This document shows positions 1 through 9,638 of a stretch of DNA of 64,000 nt, piece after piece. The position numbers were made by a program, and so were the translations under genes. Within the stretch, counting starts at the first letter, position 1. Every line of letters begins with the position of its first letter. Under the pieces are notes generated by a model. That model was not told the origin of the DNA, ran no database searches, and saw only the letters and a list, made by a program, of their open reading frames with translations. Origin of the DNA: Xanthomonas sp. 3793. GTDB taxonomy: Bacteria; Pseudomonadota; Gammaproteobacteria; Xanthomonadales; Xanthomonadaceae. The stretch spans positions 1,240,001 through 1,304,000 of the forward strand of contig NZ_JANTYU010000001.1 in the NCBI RefSeq assembly GCF_024806835.1, written 5' to 3'.

Positions 1-311
1 CCACGGTACGCAACACCGGCAGCCGCGCCGGCGATGAAGTGGCGCAGGTGTATCTGCAGTACCAGGACCGGCCGCAATCCCCCTTGCGCAGCCTGGTCGG
101 CTTCCAGCGCGTGCATCTGAAACCGGGCGAACAACGCACGCTAAACTTCACACTGGATGCGCGCGCCCTGAGCGATGTGGACCGTACCGGACAGCGTGCG
201 GTGGAAGCGGGCGACTACACGCTGTTTGTCGGCGGTGGTCAGCCGGGAACCGGCGCGCTTGGTGCAGCGGCAGCGTTTTCGATTTCGGGACGTTCGCCGT
301 TGCCGAAGTAA
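1..311 (+). CDS. nixI: Glycoside hydrolase family 3 enzyme, C-terminal end (partial; NixI-like beta-xylosidase)
   Basis: The gene is cut by the window start. The reading frame is open from base 3 and ends with TAA at 309-311, giving about 102 residues. They form the fibronectin type III-like domain that closes GH3 beta-glucosidases and beta-xylosidases: NTGSRAGDEVAQVYLQ, then SLVGFQRVHLKPGE and a terminal FVGGGQPG strand. The catalytic domains lie outside the window. In X. campestris the GH3 enzyme of the N-glycan cluster, NixI, removes the beta-1,2-xylose of plant N-glycans. The neighbouring GH125, GH92 and GH35 genes make NixI the likely identity. The GH3 assignment is firm; the symbol rests on context only. 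Confidence 0.75.
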   Translation, partial: TVRNTGSRAGDEVAQVYLQYQDRPQSPLRSLVGFQRVHLKPGEQRTLNFTLDARALSDVDRTGQRAVEAGDYTLFVGGGQPGTGALGAAAAFSISGRSPLPK

Positions 312-968
312 AGCGTTCGCACACCTGCTGCACAACAGGCGTCGGCTGTCGTGGCCGGCGCCTGTTGCTCAATGCACGTGTTGCAGCGCATCGCAGAACG
401 CCTGGATTGCGTCTGCGCAATGGCCAATTGGTGATCTATCTGCAAGCACCACGATGATGTCCGCACATACTTCACACGTGCTTGACAGACATTCAAACGG
501 GGTCTATCACTGACCGAGGTCGGCACCACGCGCCATCGGCGAGACGACCGACCCACCTTGACGGCAACAACGTTTCCACGCAGTACCTGCACCAGGAGAT
601 GGTTGAATGCAGCATCGTCGTATCGACCAGCGCCTGGGTGTGGCCGATCGTGCAGTGCATCGCACGCACGCCTGCTGCGCTGCTGTCACGCTGGTGCAGC
701 CGTCATGACCAAGCACTACAAACTGAGCGCCATGCGCTCGCGCTCGAAGTGCATCGCTGGCTACTCGCCGCCACGCCACTGACGCCTGCACCGCTGTAAC
801 AGCTGGCAGACGCTCCGGCGCCAACCCCGTTCGGTCTTTCGCACACGCTTCCGTTGCGTGCCGTGCGTTGCCGTGCGCGCACACCGCCGTGCAGAGCGTC
901 TGCCCTAGAGCAAGGCATCGGAAGGCGTTGCCATCGGCAACGTTGCCCAGCATCTGGCGAGGTGGCAT
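312..968. other. Long intergenic leader before the TonB-dependent receptor
   Basis: This 657-base stretch lies between the GH3 stop and the receptor start. The open frames here have no recognisable protein signature and no convincing ribosome binding site. A sigma70-like promoter can be read at 482-510 and is listed separately. A leader of over 450 bases between that promoter and the receptor would be unusually long, so the region may also hold a second promoter or a small RNA that cannot be resolved by eye. Confidence 0.5.
482..510 (+). promoter_or_regulatory. Candidate sigma70-type promoter upstream of the glycan module
   Basis: A perfect TTGACA at 482-487 is followed after a 17-base spacer by TATCAC at 505-510. 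It points toward the TonB-dependent receptor gene. The start codon is about 460 bases downstream, so the link to that gene is an inference. Confidence 0.3.
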
Positions 969-3941
969 GTGCACAAGCATGAGCGTTTGACCCGCAAGCG
1001 ATTGATCGTGGCGATCCTGGCCGTGACCGGCATGACCTCGGCGGCCTGCGCCGTGGCCGGCACGGTAGAGGGAACCCTCAAGGAGCGCGGCAGCGGCAAG
1101 CCGGCCGCCAACGCAAAGGTGCGCATCGCAGGCACCGCATACAGCGCGGTGGCCGATGCGCGCGGGCACTTCGTCATCCGCGACGTGCCGGCCGGGCAGT
1201 ACGCACTGGCGCTGGACTACCCGGGCTTCGGCGCGGCAGACACCCGCATCCAGGTTGATGGCAGCGGCACTGCCGCGGTGGACGTCGCACTGGACGAGGT
1301 CAAGCAACTCAAGGCGGTCAGCGTGGTGCGCAACCGCTACGATGCCAGCGATCTCAAGATCAATGCGGCCAACACCGTCGATGTGCTGTCGGCCAACGAC
1401 CTGCAGCGCACCGCCGTGCACAACGTGGCCGAAGCGTTGGGCCTGATCGCCGGCATCAACATCACCAGCACCGGCTCGGGCTACTTCGGCGGCATCGATG
1501 GTGCAGCGCGCGGCGAAGGCATGTTCGCCTCGGTGCGTGGGCTGCCGTCCGAATACAACGTCAACATGATCGACGGCGTCACCGTGGCACAAGGCATGCC
1601 GTATAGCCGCAGCGTGCAACTGAGCCTGTTGCCGCCCACCGGCCTGCAGACCATCGTCGCCAACAAGACCTCCACCGCCGACATGGACGGCGATGCGATC
1701 GGCGGCACGCTGGATTTCCGCACACCCACCGCCTACGACTTCAAGGACATCACCAGCGGTAGCGTCACCGGCAGCGGACGGGTGGAAAGCCGTGCGCGTG
1801 ATTACGGCGGCGATGGCCTGGGCGGTGGATTCGGCGGCGAATTCCAGCACAAGTTCGGTGAGGCGCAACAGTTTGGCGTATATGCCAGCGCCTACTACGA
1901 CTACCGCACCACCACCAACAGCGAGGTGGCCGCGGCCACCAGCGCGCTCAACGATGGGTCGTGGGAATATCTGAATACCGATGCCGAAGGCGGAAACACG
2001 GCAGGTTTGGATCCGCAACACAACCTCACCAGCACCGGCATGAACGTCGGCATCGCTGCCGGCTGGGAGCGTCGCTACGGCGGCAATGCCTCGTTCGACT
2101 GGCATGTGGACGACAGCCTGTCGCTGTATGCGCGCATGACCTACGCCTATGCCAAGACCGATCAAGGCACCACCTTCGTGCAGCTGTTGCCGCAGGATGT
2201 GAGCTATGTGCCGACCGGCACAGCCGGCGCTTTCACACCGAATATCGGCCGCATCGCGGCGCGGTTCTGGTACGAAACCAATCCGGAGGTCGCCGACCTG
2301 GCCACCTTTCAGATCGGTGCAAAAAAGATTGTGGGTGGCTGGACCTTCATGCCCAACGTGTTCTACAGCTTCGGCGACAACGACCGCCCCGACCATGTCG
2401 AAATCGACGGGCGAGAGGACAAGTTCAGCCAGGACAACTACGCCTATTCCGGCAACACCTTGGTGCGCTACGGCGGCGGTGCATTCCCGTATCCGCAACT
2501 CACACCTGCACTGCAGGCGCAGGTCAACAACATCCCGGCGTTGTATGCCAGCAGCTATGGCGAGCTGACCAAGATCTATTCCGGCCAGAAGAAAGGCGGC
2601 GCGCGTTTCGATACCCGCTACGACTTTGCCGATGGCGCGCTGCGCTCGCTGCAGTTCGGGGTGAAGTACAGCAGGAGCCGTCGCAGCTTCAGCAATCGCG
2701 ACTGGTATACCGGCGGCGTGGATGGCACCACCACGCTCGGCGATCTGGGCATCTTCACCGGCACCTACGCATCGATCTTTCCCGGCAAATATGACTGGAA
2801 CACGCCGCGCGTGAGCGAAGCGGCAGTGGCCGGCGTGATTGCGCAACACCTCACCGACGACGATCTGGATACCTGCGGCAGCGCGTTCTACGTCAACAAC
2901 TTCAACTGCAACACCATGCGCGGCACCGAGGCGGTGAGCGCGGCCTATGCCAGCGCCACCTTCACCATCGGCAACCTGGATATCGTGCCGGGCGTGCGCC
3001 TGGAGCATACCGCCATCGACAACACGTTCTGGGTGACCCCGGTGGATGCGGACGGCAACCAGGTGGTCGGCAACTTCGCCCATAACAGCACCACCTACAA
3101 CGAGCCGCTGCCCAGCGTGTTCCTGACCTGGCGGCCGGACCTGCGCACTGCCTACCGCGCCTCGCTGTGGACCAGCTACACCCGCCCGGCATTCGTGCAG
3201 TTGGGCGGCGGCAGCCAGATCGGCATCTCCAACGGCGTCACCACGATCACCCAAGGCAACCCCGACCTGAAGCCGATCGAATCCACCAACCTGGATCTGT
3301 CCGGCGAGTGGTCCACCGAGCGCGGCGGCTTCTTCTCGCTGGCGGGCTTCTACAAGCAGTTGCGCAACTACATCTACGATGCCGGCTCGGCCCAGGCCAA
3401 CGGCAGCACCACCGGCAGCGGCACGGTGCTGTACCACATGCCCACCAATGGCGGCGACGGCAAGATCTACGGTGTGGAACTCAGCGCGCGGCAGAAGTTC
3501 CAGGACCTGCCCGCGCCCTTCGACGGCCTGGGCATCAGTGCCAACGCCACCCGCCAGCATGCGCGCGCCGACCTGGGCCTTGCTGGCTTCGACAACGAAC
3601 ACATGCAATCGGCGCCGTCGGCGATGGCCAACCTGGAGTTGTTCTACGAGCACAACGGGTTCTCGTTGAACCTGAGCTACCACTTCAGCAGTTCTTACCT
3701 GCTGGGCTACGACTTCCTGCACGAAGGCGCGCCCTGGAACGACCTGTGGGCACGCCCGACCCGCCGCGTGGATCTGCACACCGGCTACCGCTTCGACAAT
3801 GGCGTGAGCATGGACCTGTCGATCTCCAACCTGACCAAGGAATACAGCTACTGGGCGCATGTGGGCCGCAACAACCTGGCGATCTCCGACATCGTCGATG
3901 CCGGCAGCACCGCCTTGCTGACGGTCAAGTACGCGTTCTAA
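969..3941 (+). CDS. TonB-dependent receptor with N-terminal carboxypeptidase-regulatory-like domain
   Basis: This 990-residue outer-membrane receptor would import a glycan or glycopeptide into the periplasm using TonB energy. A signal peptide ends near residue 30 (AVA followed by GTVEG). Residues about 31-96 form a carboxypeptidase-D regulatory-like beta-sandwich (GKPAANAKVRIAG, GHFVIRDVPAGQYAL). A plug domain at about 120-250 includes NVAEALGLIAGINI and VRGLPSEYNVNMIDG. A beta-barrel follows and ends in the terminal phenylalanine (LLTVKYAF) typical of outer-membrane proteins. The start is GTG at 969, preceded by a GAGG stretch; the overlapping ATG at 967 is out of frame. The next gene begins 81 bases downstream, and the tight packing through 9638 suggests one transcript. 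The substrate is inferred from the glycosidase neighbours. Confidence 0.9.
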   Translation: MHKHERLTRKRLIVAILAVTGMTSAACAVAGTVEGTLKERGSGKPAANAKVRIAGTAYSAVADARGHFVIRDVPAGQYALALDYPGFGAADTRIQVDGSGTAAVDVALDEVKQLKAVSVVRNRYDASDLKINAANTVDVLSANDLQRTAVHNVAEALGLIAGINITSTGSGYFGGIDGAARGEGMFASVRGLPSEYNVNMIDGVTVAQGMPYSRSVQLSLLPPTGLQTIVANKTSTADMDGDAIGGTLDFRTPTAYDFKDITSGSVTGSGRVESRARDYGGDGLGGGFGGEFQHKFGEAQQFGVYASAYYDYRTTTNSEVAAATSALNDGSWEYLNTDAEGGNTAGLDPQHNLTSTGMNVGIAAGWERRYGGNASFDWHVDDSLSLYARMTYAYAKTDQGTTFVQLLPQDVSYVPTGTAGAFTPNIGRIAARFWYETNPEVADLATFQIGAKKIVGGWTFMPNVFYSFGDNDRPDHVEIDGREDKFSQDNYAYSGNTLVRYGGGAFPYPQLTPALQAQVNNIPALYASSYGELTKIYSGQKKGGARFDTRYDFADGALRSLQFGVKYSRSRRSFSNRDWYTGGVDGTTTLGDLGIFTGTYASIFPGKYDWNTPRVSEAAVAGVIAQHLTDDDLDTCGSAFYVNNFNCNTMRGTEAVSAAYASATFTIGNLDIVPGVRLEHTAIDNTFWVTPVDADGNQVVGNFAHNSTTYNEPLPSVFLTWRPDLRTAYRASLWTSYTRPAFVQLGGGSQIGISNGVTTITQGNPDLKPIESTNLDLSGEWSTERGGFFSLAGFYKQLRNYIYDAGSAQANGSTTGSGTVLYHMPTNGGDGKIYGVELSARQKFQDLPAPFDGLGISANATRQHARADLGLAGFDNEHMQSAPSAMANLELFYEHNGFSLNLSYHFSSSYLLGYDFLHEGAPWNDLWARPTRRVDLHTGYRFDNGVSMDLSISNLTKEYSYWAHVGRNNLAISDIVDAGSTALLTVKYAF

Positions 3942-4022
3942 CGCACCGGCATGCAGCGCCGCGCACCACTAGCGCGCGGCGCGTTGCAACGCGGCTGGTT
4001 CCTTCCCCTGGTTGGAGACACC

Positions 4023-5936
4023 ATGAAGCGCAGGACCTTGTGCACGTTCGGCCTGCTCGCCCCGTTCGGGCTGGCGGCATCGCCGCAGCCGCAGCCGTCG
4101 CTGCACGCACCGCAACCGGATGGGCAGGCGCATGCATTCGGATTCGCGCAGGGGCACTTCACCCTGGATGGGCAGCCCTGGCAGCTGCGTAGCGGCGAAA
4201 TGCATCCGCTGCGCATCGCGCGCGCCGATTGGCTGCACCGCATCCGCATGGCCAAGGCGATGGGCCTGAATACCATTGCGTTGTATCTGATGTGGAATGC
4301 GCTGGAACGCGAACCGGGGCAGTTCGACCTGGATACCGGCGAGCGCGACTTCGTCGCCTTCATCCGGCTGTGCCAGCAGGAAGGCATGTGGGTGTACCTG
4401 CGCCCCGGTCCCTATGTGTGCGCGGAATGGACGCTGGGCGGGCTGCCGCCGTACCTGCTGCGCGAGCCGGGCATGCGCCTGCGCGACCGGACCGACGCGC
4501 GCTACATGGCTGCGGTGCAGCGCTACATCGATGCGGTGGCGCCGCGGATCGCACCGCTGATGGCCAGTGCCGGCGGCCCGGTGCTGATGCTGCAGATCGA
4601 AAACGAATACAACATGCACGGCGCCGATGCGGGCTACCTGCAGGCATTGGCTGCACTGTGGCGCACGCACGGCATCGATGGCCCGTTCTCGTTGGCCGAA
4701 GGCATGAAGGATCTGCGCCGACGCAAGGCCTATCTTCCCGGTGCCGCGCTGGGACTGGATGGCGCCGATCTCGCTGAACTGCAGGAAGCAAAACAGATCG
4801 CAGGCAATGCGCCGGTGTGGGTGGCCGAAGGCTATCCCGGCTGGTTGACGCATTGGGGCGAAGAGGCCTTCGCGCAGCGCGACTACGCGCCGATGCTGCA
4901 GCAACTGATGGCCGCCGGTGGCTCGTTCAATCTCTATGTGGTGCACGGCGGCAGCAATTTCGGATTGAGCGCCGGTGCCAATGCCGAAGACGATGGTTCG
5001 CAGTTCCAGCCCGCGCTGACCAGCTACGACTACAGCGCCCCGATCGACGAAGGCGGGCGCGCCACGCCTGCGTACCTGACGCTGCGAAACATCATCGCGA
5101 CGCACACCGGCAGCGCGCTGCCGGCGCTGCCGGCGCCGCCACCGCGGGCGTGTTTTGCGCCGGTCATGGCGCGGCCGATCGCCGCGCTGTGGGACAACCT
5201 GAGCACCGGGCCGCTGCAGGTCGCACGCCCGACCGACAACCAGACCCTGCTCCGGCAGAACCTGGGTCTGGTGGTATACCGGCGCCGCATCGCGGCCGGT
5301 ACGCATCTGCAACTGGGGCGAGTGCACGACTACGCGAGCGTGCAACTCGACGGTCGCGAGATCGGCCATGTCTCGCGCATGCAGCACGCACGCCTCAGCA
5401 GCGATCCGCAGCTGACCTTGCCGGACGTCACCTCCACCGAGCGCGTGCTGGAGGTGCTGGTGGACAGCTTCGGCCATATCAACTTCGGCCCGGCGCTGGG
5501 CGATGCAAAAGGCCTGCTTGGTCCGGTGCACCTCGATGGCAGGGAACTGCGCGACTGGCAGGTGCAGGGCATGGCGCTGGACGGCGATGCGCCGCCCACG
5601 CTACGGCCGTTGCAAGGTCTCCCCACCCGGCCTGGCCTGTTCTTCGCCACCGAAATCACCCTGGACACGGTCGGCGACATCTACGTGGACATGCGTCAGT
5701 GGCGCAAGGGCTATCTGTGGATCAACGGCAGGCTGCTCGGGCGCTACTGGGAAATCGGCCCGCAGCACTGCCTGCATTGCCCGGGCGCCTGGTTGCGGCC
5801 CGGCCGCAACGCGGTGCTGGTGCTGGATCTGCATCAACTGCAGCCCGCCGCCATCCACTGTGCCGACGGGCTGACCGCCTCGGTCAAACGCAGCAACGAC
5901 GTATCGCTCGCGCATGCGGAGCGCTGCGCATGTTGA
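4023..5936 (+). CDS. GH35 family beta-galactosidase-like enzyme, exported
   Basis: This 637-residue GH35 enzyme probably cleaves a terminal beta-galactoside. ATG at 4023 has GGAG eight bases upstream. The N-terminus (KRRTLCTFGLLAPFGLA) looks like a twin-arginine signal, so a periplasmic location is likely. The TIM barrel holds GLNTIALYLMWNALER, YLRPGPYVCAEW and QIENEY, with the expected acid/base Glu at residue 195. The expected nucleophile is Glu269 in VAEGYPGWLTHWG. C-terminal jelly-roll segments follow (YVDMRQWRKGYLWING). It is clearly distinct from the second GH35 at 14089. The stop overlaps the permease start by seven bases, so the two are probably co-translated. The family is certain. 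The linkage cleaved is unknown. Confidence 0.9.
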   Translation: MKRRTLCTFGLLAPFGLAASPQPQPSLHAPQPDGQAHAFGFAQGHFTLDGQPWQLRSGEMHPLRIARADWLHRIRMAKAMGLNTIALYLMWNALEREPGQFDLDTGERDFVAFIRLCQQEGMWVYLRPGPYVCAEWTLGGLPPYLLREPGMRLRDRTDARYMAAVQRYIDAVAPRIAPLMASAGGPVLMLQIENEYNMHGADAGYLQALAALWRTHGIDGPFSLAEGMKDLRRRKAYLPGAALGLDGADLAELQEAKQIAGNAPVWVAEGYPGWLTHWGEEAFAQRDYAPMLQQLMAAGGSFNLYVVHGGSNFGLSAGANAEDDGSQFQPALTSYDYSAPIDEGGRATPAYLTLRNIIATHTGSALPALPAPPPRACFAPVMARPIAALWDNLSTGPLQVARPTDNQTLLRQNLGLVVYRRRIAAGTHLQLGRVHDYASVQLDGREIGHVSRMQHARLSSDPQLTLPDVTSTERVLEVLVDSFGHINFGPALGDAKGLLGPVHLDGRELRDWQVQGMALDGDAPPTLRPLQGLPTRPGLFFATEITLDTVGDIYVDMRQWRKGYLWINGRLLGRYWEIGPQHCLHCPGAWLRPGRNAVLVLDLHQLQPAAIHCADGLTASVKRSNDVSLAHAERCAC

Positions 5937-7297
5937 GCGCCCCCATCGCACCTTCACCGGCCACGCTCGTCGCTGCGCCACCGCGCACGCTCGGAGTCTG
6001 GAGCGCGCTGTCGGCGAACCTGCTCAACATGATCGGCATCGGCCCGTTCATCACCATCCCGTTGGCGTTGTCGGCGCTGGCCGGGCCGGCGGTGTTGCTG
6101 GGCTGGGTCGCCGGCGCGCTGCTGTGCGTGTGCGATGGATTGGTGTGGGCCGAACTGGGCGCGGCGATTCCGCGCTCCGGCGGGCCGTATCACTACCTGC
6201 GCGAGGCCTACGGGCGCGAACGCTGGGGGCGGCTGTTCGGTTTTCTATACCTGTGGCAGACACTGTTGACCGCGCCACTGTCGGTTGGCTCGGCAGCGGT
6301 GGGCTGCGCGCAATACCTGGCTTTCCTGATGCCGGGACTGAGCCAGAGCCGGCTCACGGCGATTGCGATGGCGCTGTGCGCGTTCAACACGTTGTTGCTG
6401 TACCGCAAGGTGCGCTCGGTGCAGTTGCTGTCGTTGCTGGTCAGCGCGGTGGTCCTGGGCGCCTGCATGTGGATCATCGGCAGTGGCGTGCTGCATTTCG
6501 ATGCCCGCATCGCCAACGCATTCTTGCACGCGCGCCCCGCCTCGCCGCATGGGTTCTGGCTGGGCTTCGGTGCGGTGGCGCTGATCGCGGTCTACGACTA
6601 CGGCGGCTACAACAACGTGTGCATGCTCGGCGGCGAAATCCGCAAGCCGCGGCGCACGATTCCGCGCGCGGTGCTGCTCTCTATCCCGATCGTGGCGCTG
6701 CTGTACCTGGGCCTCAACATCACCCTGCTCGGGGTGCTGCCGTGGCAGCAGGCCGCGCACTCCAAGGCGGTGATGGCCGACTTCATGCAGGCCATCTACG
6801 GCCCGGCCGGCGCCACGGTGGCCGTGGCGCTGATTGCGCTGGCCGCGTGGGGCTCGGCGCTGGTGGTGCTGCTGGGCTACTCGCGGGTGCCGTACGCCGC
6901 CGCTGCGGCCGGGCAGTTCTTCGGCGTGTTCGCGCGGCTGCATCCGCGCGGCGGTTTCCCCACCGTGTCGCTGCTGTTCGTCGGCGCGACTTCCACGCTG
7001 GCCTGCCTGCTGTCGCTGGACGATCTGATCGCCACCTTGATGATCATCCAGATCCTGTTCCAGTTTCTGGCGCAATGCCTGGCGGTGGTGCTGCTGCGTC
7101 GCAAGCGGCGCAGGCGAGCGTTTGCGATGCCGCTGTATCCGTGGCCGCTGCTGATCAGCGTGTTCGGCTGGATCTATCTGCTGGCGACCAGCCCGGGGCG
7201 ACGCGTGCTCGCCGCGGTGCTGGCGCTGTGCGTGGGTAGCGCGGTGTATCTGCTGCAGGCACGGAGGGAGCGCGCATGGCCGTTCCAGCTGCAATGA
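5930..7297 (+). CDS. APC superfamily permease
   Basis: This 455-residue integral membrane protein has about 12 hydrophobic segments. The first carries the APC-type motif NMIGIGPFITIPLALSALAG, followed by DGLVWAELGAAIPRSGGPYHYLREAYG, here broken as GAAIPRSGGPYHYL and REAYG around helix 2 and 3. APC carriers usually move amino acids or polyamines. Here the gene lies between a glycosidase and a sugar kinase. It overlaps the GH35 stop by seven bases and the kinase start by 22 bases. The substrate is therefore probably the product of the exported enzymes: a sugar, or a glycosylated amino acid such as a GlcNAc-asparagine conjugate. That is inference. The family assignment is good, but an exact subfamily cannot be read by eye. 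Confidence 0.8.
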   Translation: MLSAPIAPSPATLVAAPPRTLGVWSALSANLLNMIGIGPFITIPLALSALAGPAVLLGWVAGALLCVCDGLVWAELGAAIPRSGGPYHYLREAYGRERWGRLFGFLYLWQTLLTAPLSVGSAAVGCAQYLAFLMPGLSQSRLTAIAMALCAFNTLLLYRKVRSVQLLSLLVSAVVLGACMWIIGSGVLHFDARIANAFLHARPASPHGFWLGFGAVALIAVYDYGGYNNVCMLGGEIRKPRRTIPRAVLLSIPIVALLYLGLNITLLGVLPWQQAAHSKAVMADFMQAIYGPAGATVAVALIALAAWGSALVVLLGYSRVPYAAAAAGQFFGVFARLHPRGGFPTVSLLFVGATSTLACLLSLDDLIATLMIIQILFQFLAQCLAVVLLRRKRRRRAFAMPLYPWPLLISVFGWIYLLATSPGRRVLAAVLALCVGSAVYLLQARRERAWPFQLQ

Positions 7298-8217
7298 GCG
7301 CAGCGCAGATCGCGGTAGTCGGCGAGGTCTACCTGGACCACATCTTCAGCGGCTTCGCACGCTGGCCGGCGCCTGGCGAAGAAGCGCTCGCGCAGCACTA
7401 CCGGCGCGAACTCGGCGGCGGCACGCTCATCACCGCCTGCGCGCTGGCGCAGCTGGGCTGCAACGTGCGCGTGATCGGCGCGATCGGTGCGCAGGACCGT
7501 GCGCTGTTCGCGCACCGCCTGGGCGACTTCGGCGTTTCGGCCGACGGGCTGATCGACTCGCCCGTCGGCACCGGCGTGACCACCAGCGTCTCGCTGCAGG
7601 ACGACCGTTCGTTCTTTACCTATGCCGGCGCCAATGCAGACCTGGGTGGGTTGCTGCTGCGCGACGACGCCATCGCTGCAATGTGTGCGGCCACGCATGT
7701 GCACTTCGCATTGCCGCTGCCGGCCACGGTCGCGCGCAGCTTGCTGCCGCAGCTGGCGCGCGCCGGCTGCAGCACTTCGCTGGATGTCGGCTTCAGCCCG
7801 CAGTGGCTCGCCGACCCGGACAACCGCGCCACCTGTCGCGCGGTGACCTGGTTCCTGCCCAACCAGAAGGAAGCCGCGCTGATGGGCTGCGGCGACAGCG
7901 TTGACGCCTGCGTGGCCTGGGCGCAGGCGCAGGGCCTGCGCGAGGTCGTGGTCAAACACGGTGCTGCCGGCGCGATGGTCGTCGATACCGCCGGCGGCCG
8001 TTCGATTCCCGCGCCCCAGGTGCAACTGCGCGACAGCACTGGCGCCGGCGATGCCTTCGATGCCGGCTTCATCGCCGCGCGCCTGCACGGGCTGTCGCTG
8101 GACGCTGCCGCCCGGCAGGGCTGCCGATGCGGTGCGGCGTGCTGCAGCGCGCTGGGTGCGCTGGACGGCCTGGCTTCCCTGCCTCCCCTTTTCTCCCCCC
8201 CTGAGGACGTTCCATGA
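7276..8217 (+). CDS. PfkB/ribokinase-family carbohydrate kinase
   Basis: This 313-residue cytoplasmic kinase would use ATP to phosphorylate a sugar or sugar conjugate. The N-terminal substrate-binding strand is present (AVVGEVYLDHIFSGFARWP), as is the glycine pair RELGGGTLITACALAQLG. The PfkB signature DSTGAGDAFDAGF lies near the C-terminus, with the catalytic base expected at Asp259. The end is cysteine-rich (RQGCRCGAACC), which is unusual. The gene overlaps the permease by 22 bases and the GH4 gene by four (ATGA), so permease, kinase and phospho-glycosidase appear to act as one unit. A second possible start, ATG at 7294, would remove most of the overlap with the permease. The substrate is unknown. 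The product should suit a GH4 enzyme, that is, a 6-phospho-glycoside. Confidence 0.85.
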   Translation: MAVPAAMSAAQIAVVGEVYLDHIFSGFARWPAPGEEALAQHYRRELGGGTLITACALAQLGCNVRVIGAIGAQDRALFAHRLGDFGVSADGLIDSPVGTGVTTSVSLQDDRSFFTYAGANADLGGLLLRDDAIAAMCAATHVHFALPLPATVARSLLPQLARAGCSTSLDVGFSPQWLADPDNRATCRAVTWFLPNQKEAALMGCGDSVDACVAWAQAQGLREVVVKHGAAGAMVVDTAGGRSIPAPQVQLRDSTGAGDAFDAGFIAARLHGLSLDAAARQGCRCGAACCSALGALDGLASLPPLFSPPEDVP

Positions 8218-9638
8218 GCAGTTCTGTCGACAATCGCAAGCTGACCCTGATCGGCGGCGGCGGCGTGCGCACGCCGTTGGTGGTGTACGGCGTCAACGAA
8301 GCGGCCGAAGCGCTGGGCGCACGCGAGATCGTGCTGTACGACCCCGACCAGGAGCGCCTGGCATTGATGGTGGCGATGGGCCGCGCCATCGTGGCCGAGG
8401 CCGGCGGCAGCCTGCAGGTGCATGCGGCGCCCTCGCTGGAAGCGGCCGTCGAAGGCGCCCACTTTGTACTCAACAGCATTCGCGTCGGCGGTATCGCCCA
8501 GCGCGCCTCCGACGAGCAGACCATCATCGGCCACGGCTACTCCGGCCAGGAGACCACCGGCCCCGGCGGCGTGGCCAAGGCATTGCGCACGGTGCCGGTG
8601 GCGATCGAGCAGGCGCGCATGATCGAGCGGCTGAGTCCGGATGCGTGGCTGGTCAGCTTCACCAATCCGGCCGGGCTGATCACCCAGGCCATCACCGCAC
8701 ATACCCGCGCGCGGGTGGTCGGCATCTGCGACACCCCGGTGGAGCTGTTCCACAACATCGCCCGCGCGCTCGGCGAGCCGGCATCCGACGTGGAATGCGA
8801 TTACGTCGGCCTCAACCACCTGGGCTGGATCCGTGCGGTGCGCCTGCGCGGGCAGGACATCATGGATCGCATCCTCGACGACGACGCCATCCTGCGTCAG
8901 CTCTATCTGGCGCCGCTGTTCGATGTCCAGATGCTGCGCGCCTTGCGGCTGATCCCCACCGAGTACCTGTACTTCTTCTACGAGCGGCGCCGCGCCCTGG
9001 ACAACCAGCGCGCCAGCGGCGCCAGCCGCGGTGGCGAGATCGAGCGGCTCAACCGCAGCCTGATCGGCGACCTGGGCAGCCGCCTGCAGGCCGGCGACAC
9101 CGCCGGCGCGGTGCAGACCTATGCCGCCTACCTGGCGCAGCGCTCCGGCTCGTACATGAAGCTGGAGGCCGAAGCCGGCTCGGCCTTCGCACCCGACATG
9201 GCGCCGCAGCCGGACCCGTTCCGCGCCAGCACCGGCTATCACCGCATCGCGGTGGACGTGATGAGCGCGCTGACCGGCGCGCGCCCGGGGCGGCATGTGG
9301 TCAACGTGCGCAACCGCGGCGCGATGGCCGAGCTGGCCGACGACGATGTGGTGGAAATTGCCGCAGACATTGATCGCGACCGCGTCGTGCCGATTCCTGC
9401 CGCGCCTCTGCCGGACGCGGTGCATGGCCTGGTGCGCGCGTTCAAGGCCTACGAACACGCCGCGATCGAGGCCGCGCTCAGCGGCAGCCATCGCGATGCC
9501 TGCAAGGCCATGCTGATCCACCCGGCGATCGGCGAGTGGAGCCCGTCGCAGCGCCTGCTGGACGCCTTGTTCGGGCACGAGCACGACGACGGCCATTGCG
9601 CGGGGCCGGCGCACTGGCGCGGGCATGCGGCTGGATGA
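8214..9638 (+). CDS. GH4 family NAD-dependent 6-phospho-beta-glycosidase
   Basis: GH4 enzymes cleave (usually 6-phosphorylated) glycosides by an oxidation-elimination mechanism that needs NAD+ and a divalent metal. This 474-residue protein begins with the nucleotide-binding strand [13 protein letters not shown]. It then has [19 protein letters not shown] and the two metal ligands, Cys172 in GICDTP and His202 in LNHLGW. The block [16 protein letters not shown] is typical of the 6-phospho-beta-glucosidase branch. It is complete and its key residues are intact. It follows the PfkB kinase with an ATGA overlap, which implies that the kinase makes its substrate. No PTS gene is visible that could do so instead. 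The exact sugar is not determined by sequence. Confidence 0.88.
   Translation: MSSSVDNRKLTLIGGGGVRTPLVVYGVNEAAEALGAREIVLYDPDQERLALMVAMGRAIVAEAGGSLQVHAAPSLEAAVEGAHFVLNSIRVGGIAQRASDEQTIIGHGYSGQETTGPGGVAKALRTVPVAIEQARMIERLSPDAWLVSFTNPAGLITQAITAHTRARVVGICDTPVELFHNIARALGEPASDVECDYVGLNHLGWIRAVRLRGQDIMDRILDDDAILRQLYLAPLFDVQMLRALRLIPTEYLYFFYERRRALDNQRASGASRGGEIERLNRSLIGDLGSRLQAGDTAGAVQTYAAYLAQRSGSYMKLEAEAGSAFAPDMAPQPDPFRASTGYHRIAVDVMSALTGARPGRHVVNVRNRGAMAELADDDVVEIAADIDRDRVVPIPAAPLPDAVHGLVRAFKAYEHAAIEAALSGSHRDACKAMLIHPAIGEWSPSQRLLDALFGHEHDDGHCAGPAHWRGHAAG

Noticed and set aside
482..799. A 105-codon frame in the leader before the TonB-dependent receptor
   Set aside because: No Shine-Dalgarno, no recognisable domain, and it overlaps the promoter-like sequence at 482-510.
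507..3860. A 1117-codon open frame on the minus strand, antisense to the TonB-dependent receptor
   Set aside because: It mirrors the receptor gene in a high-GC genome, has Ala/Val/Gly/Gln-rich composition and no family motif. It is a codon-bias shadow.
4817..5929. N-terminal extension of the permease frame running across the GH35 gene
   Set aside because: It is an Arg-rich out-of-frame translation of GH35; the membrane protein starts at 5930.
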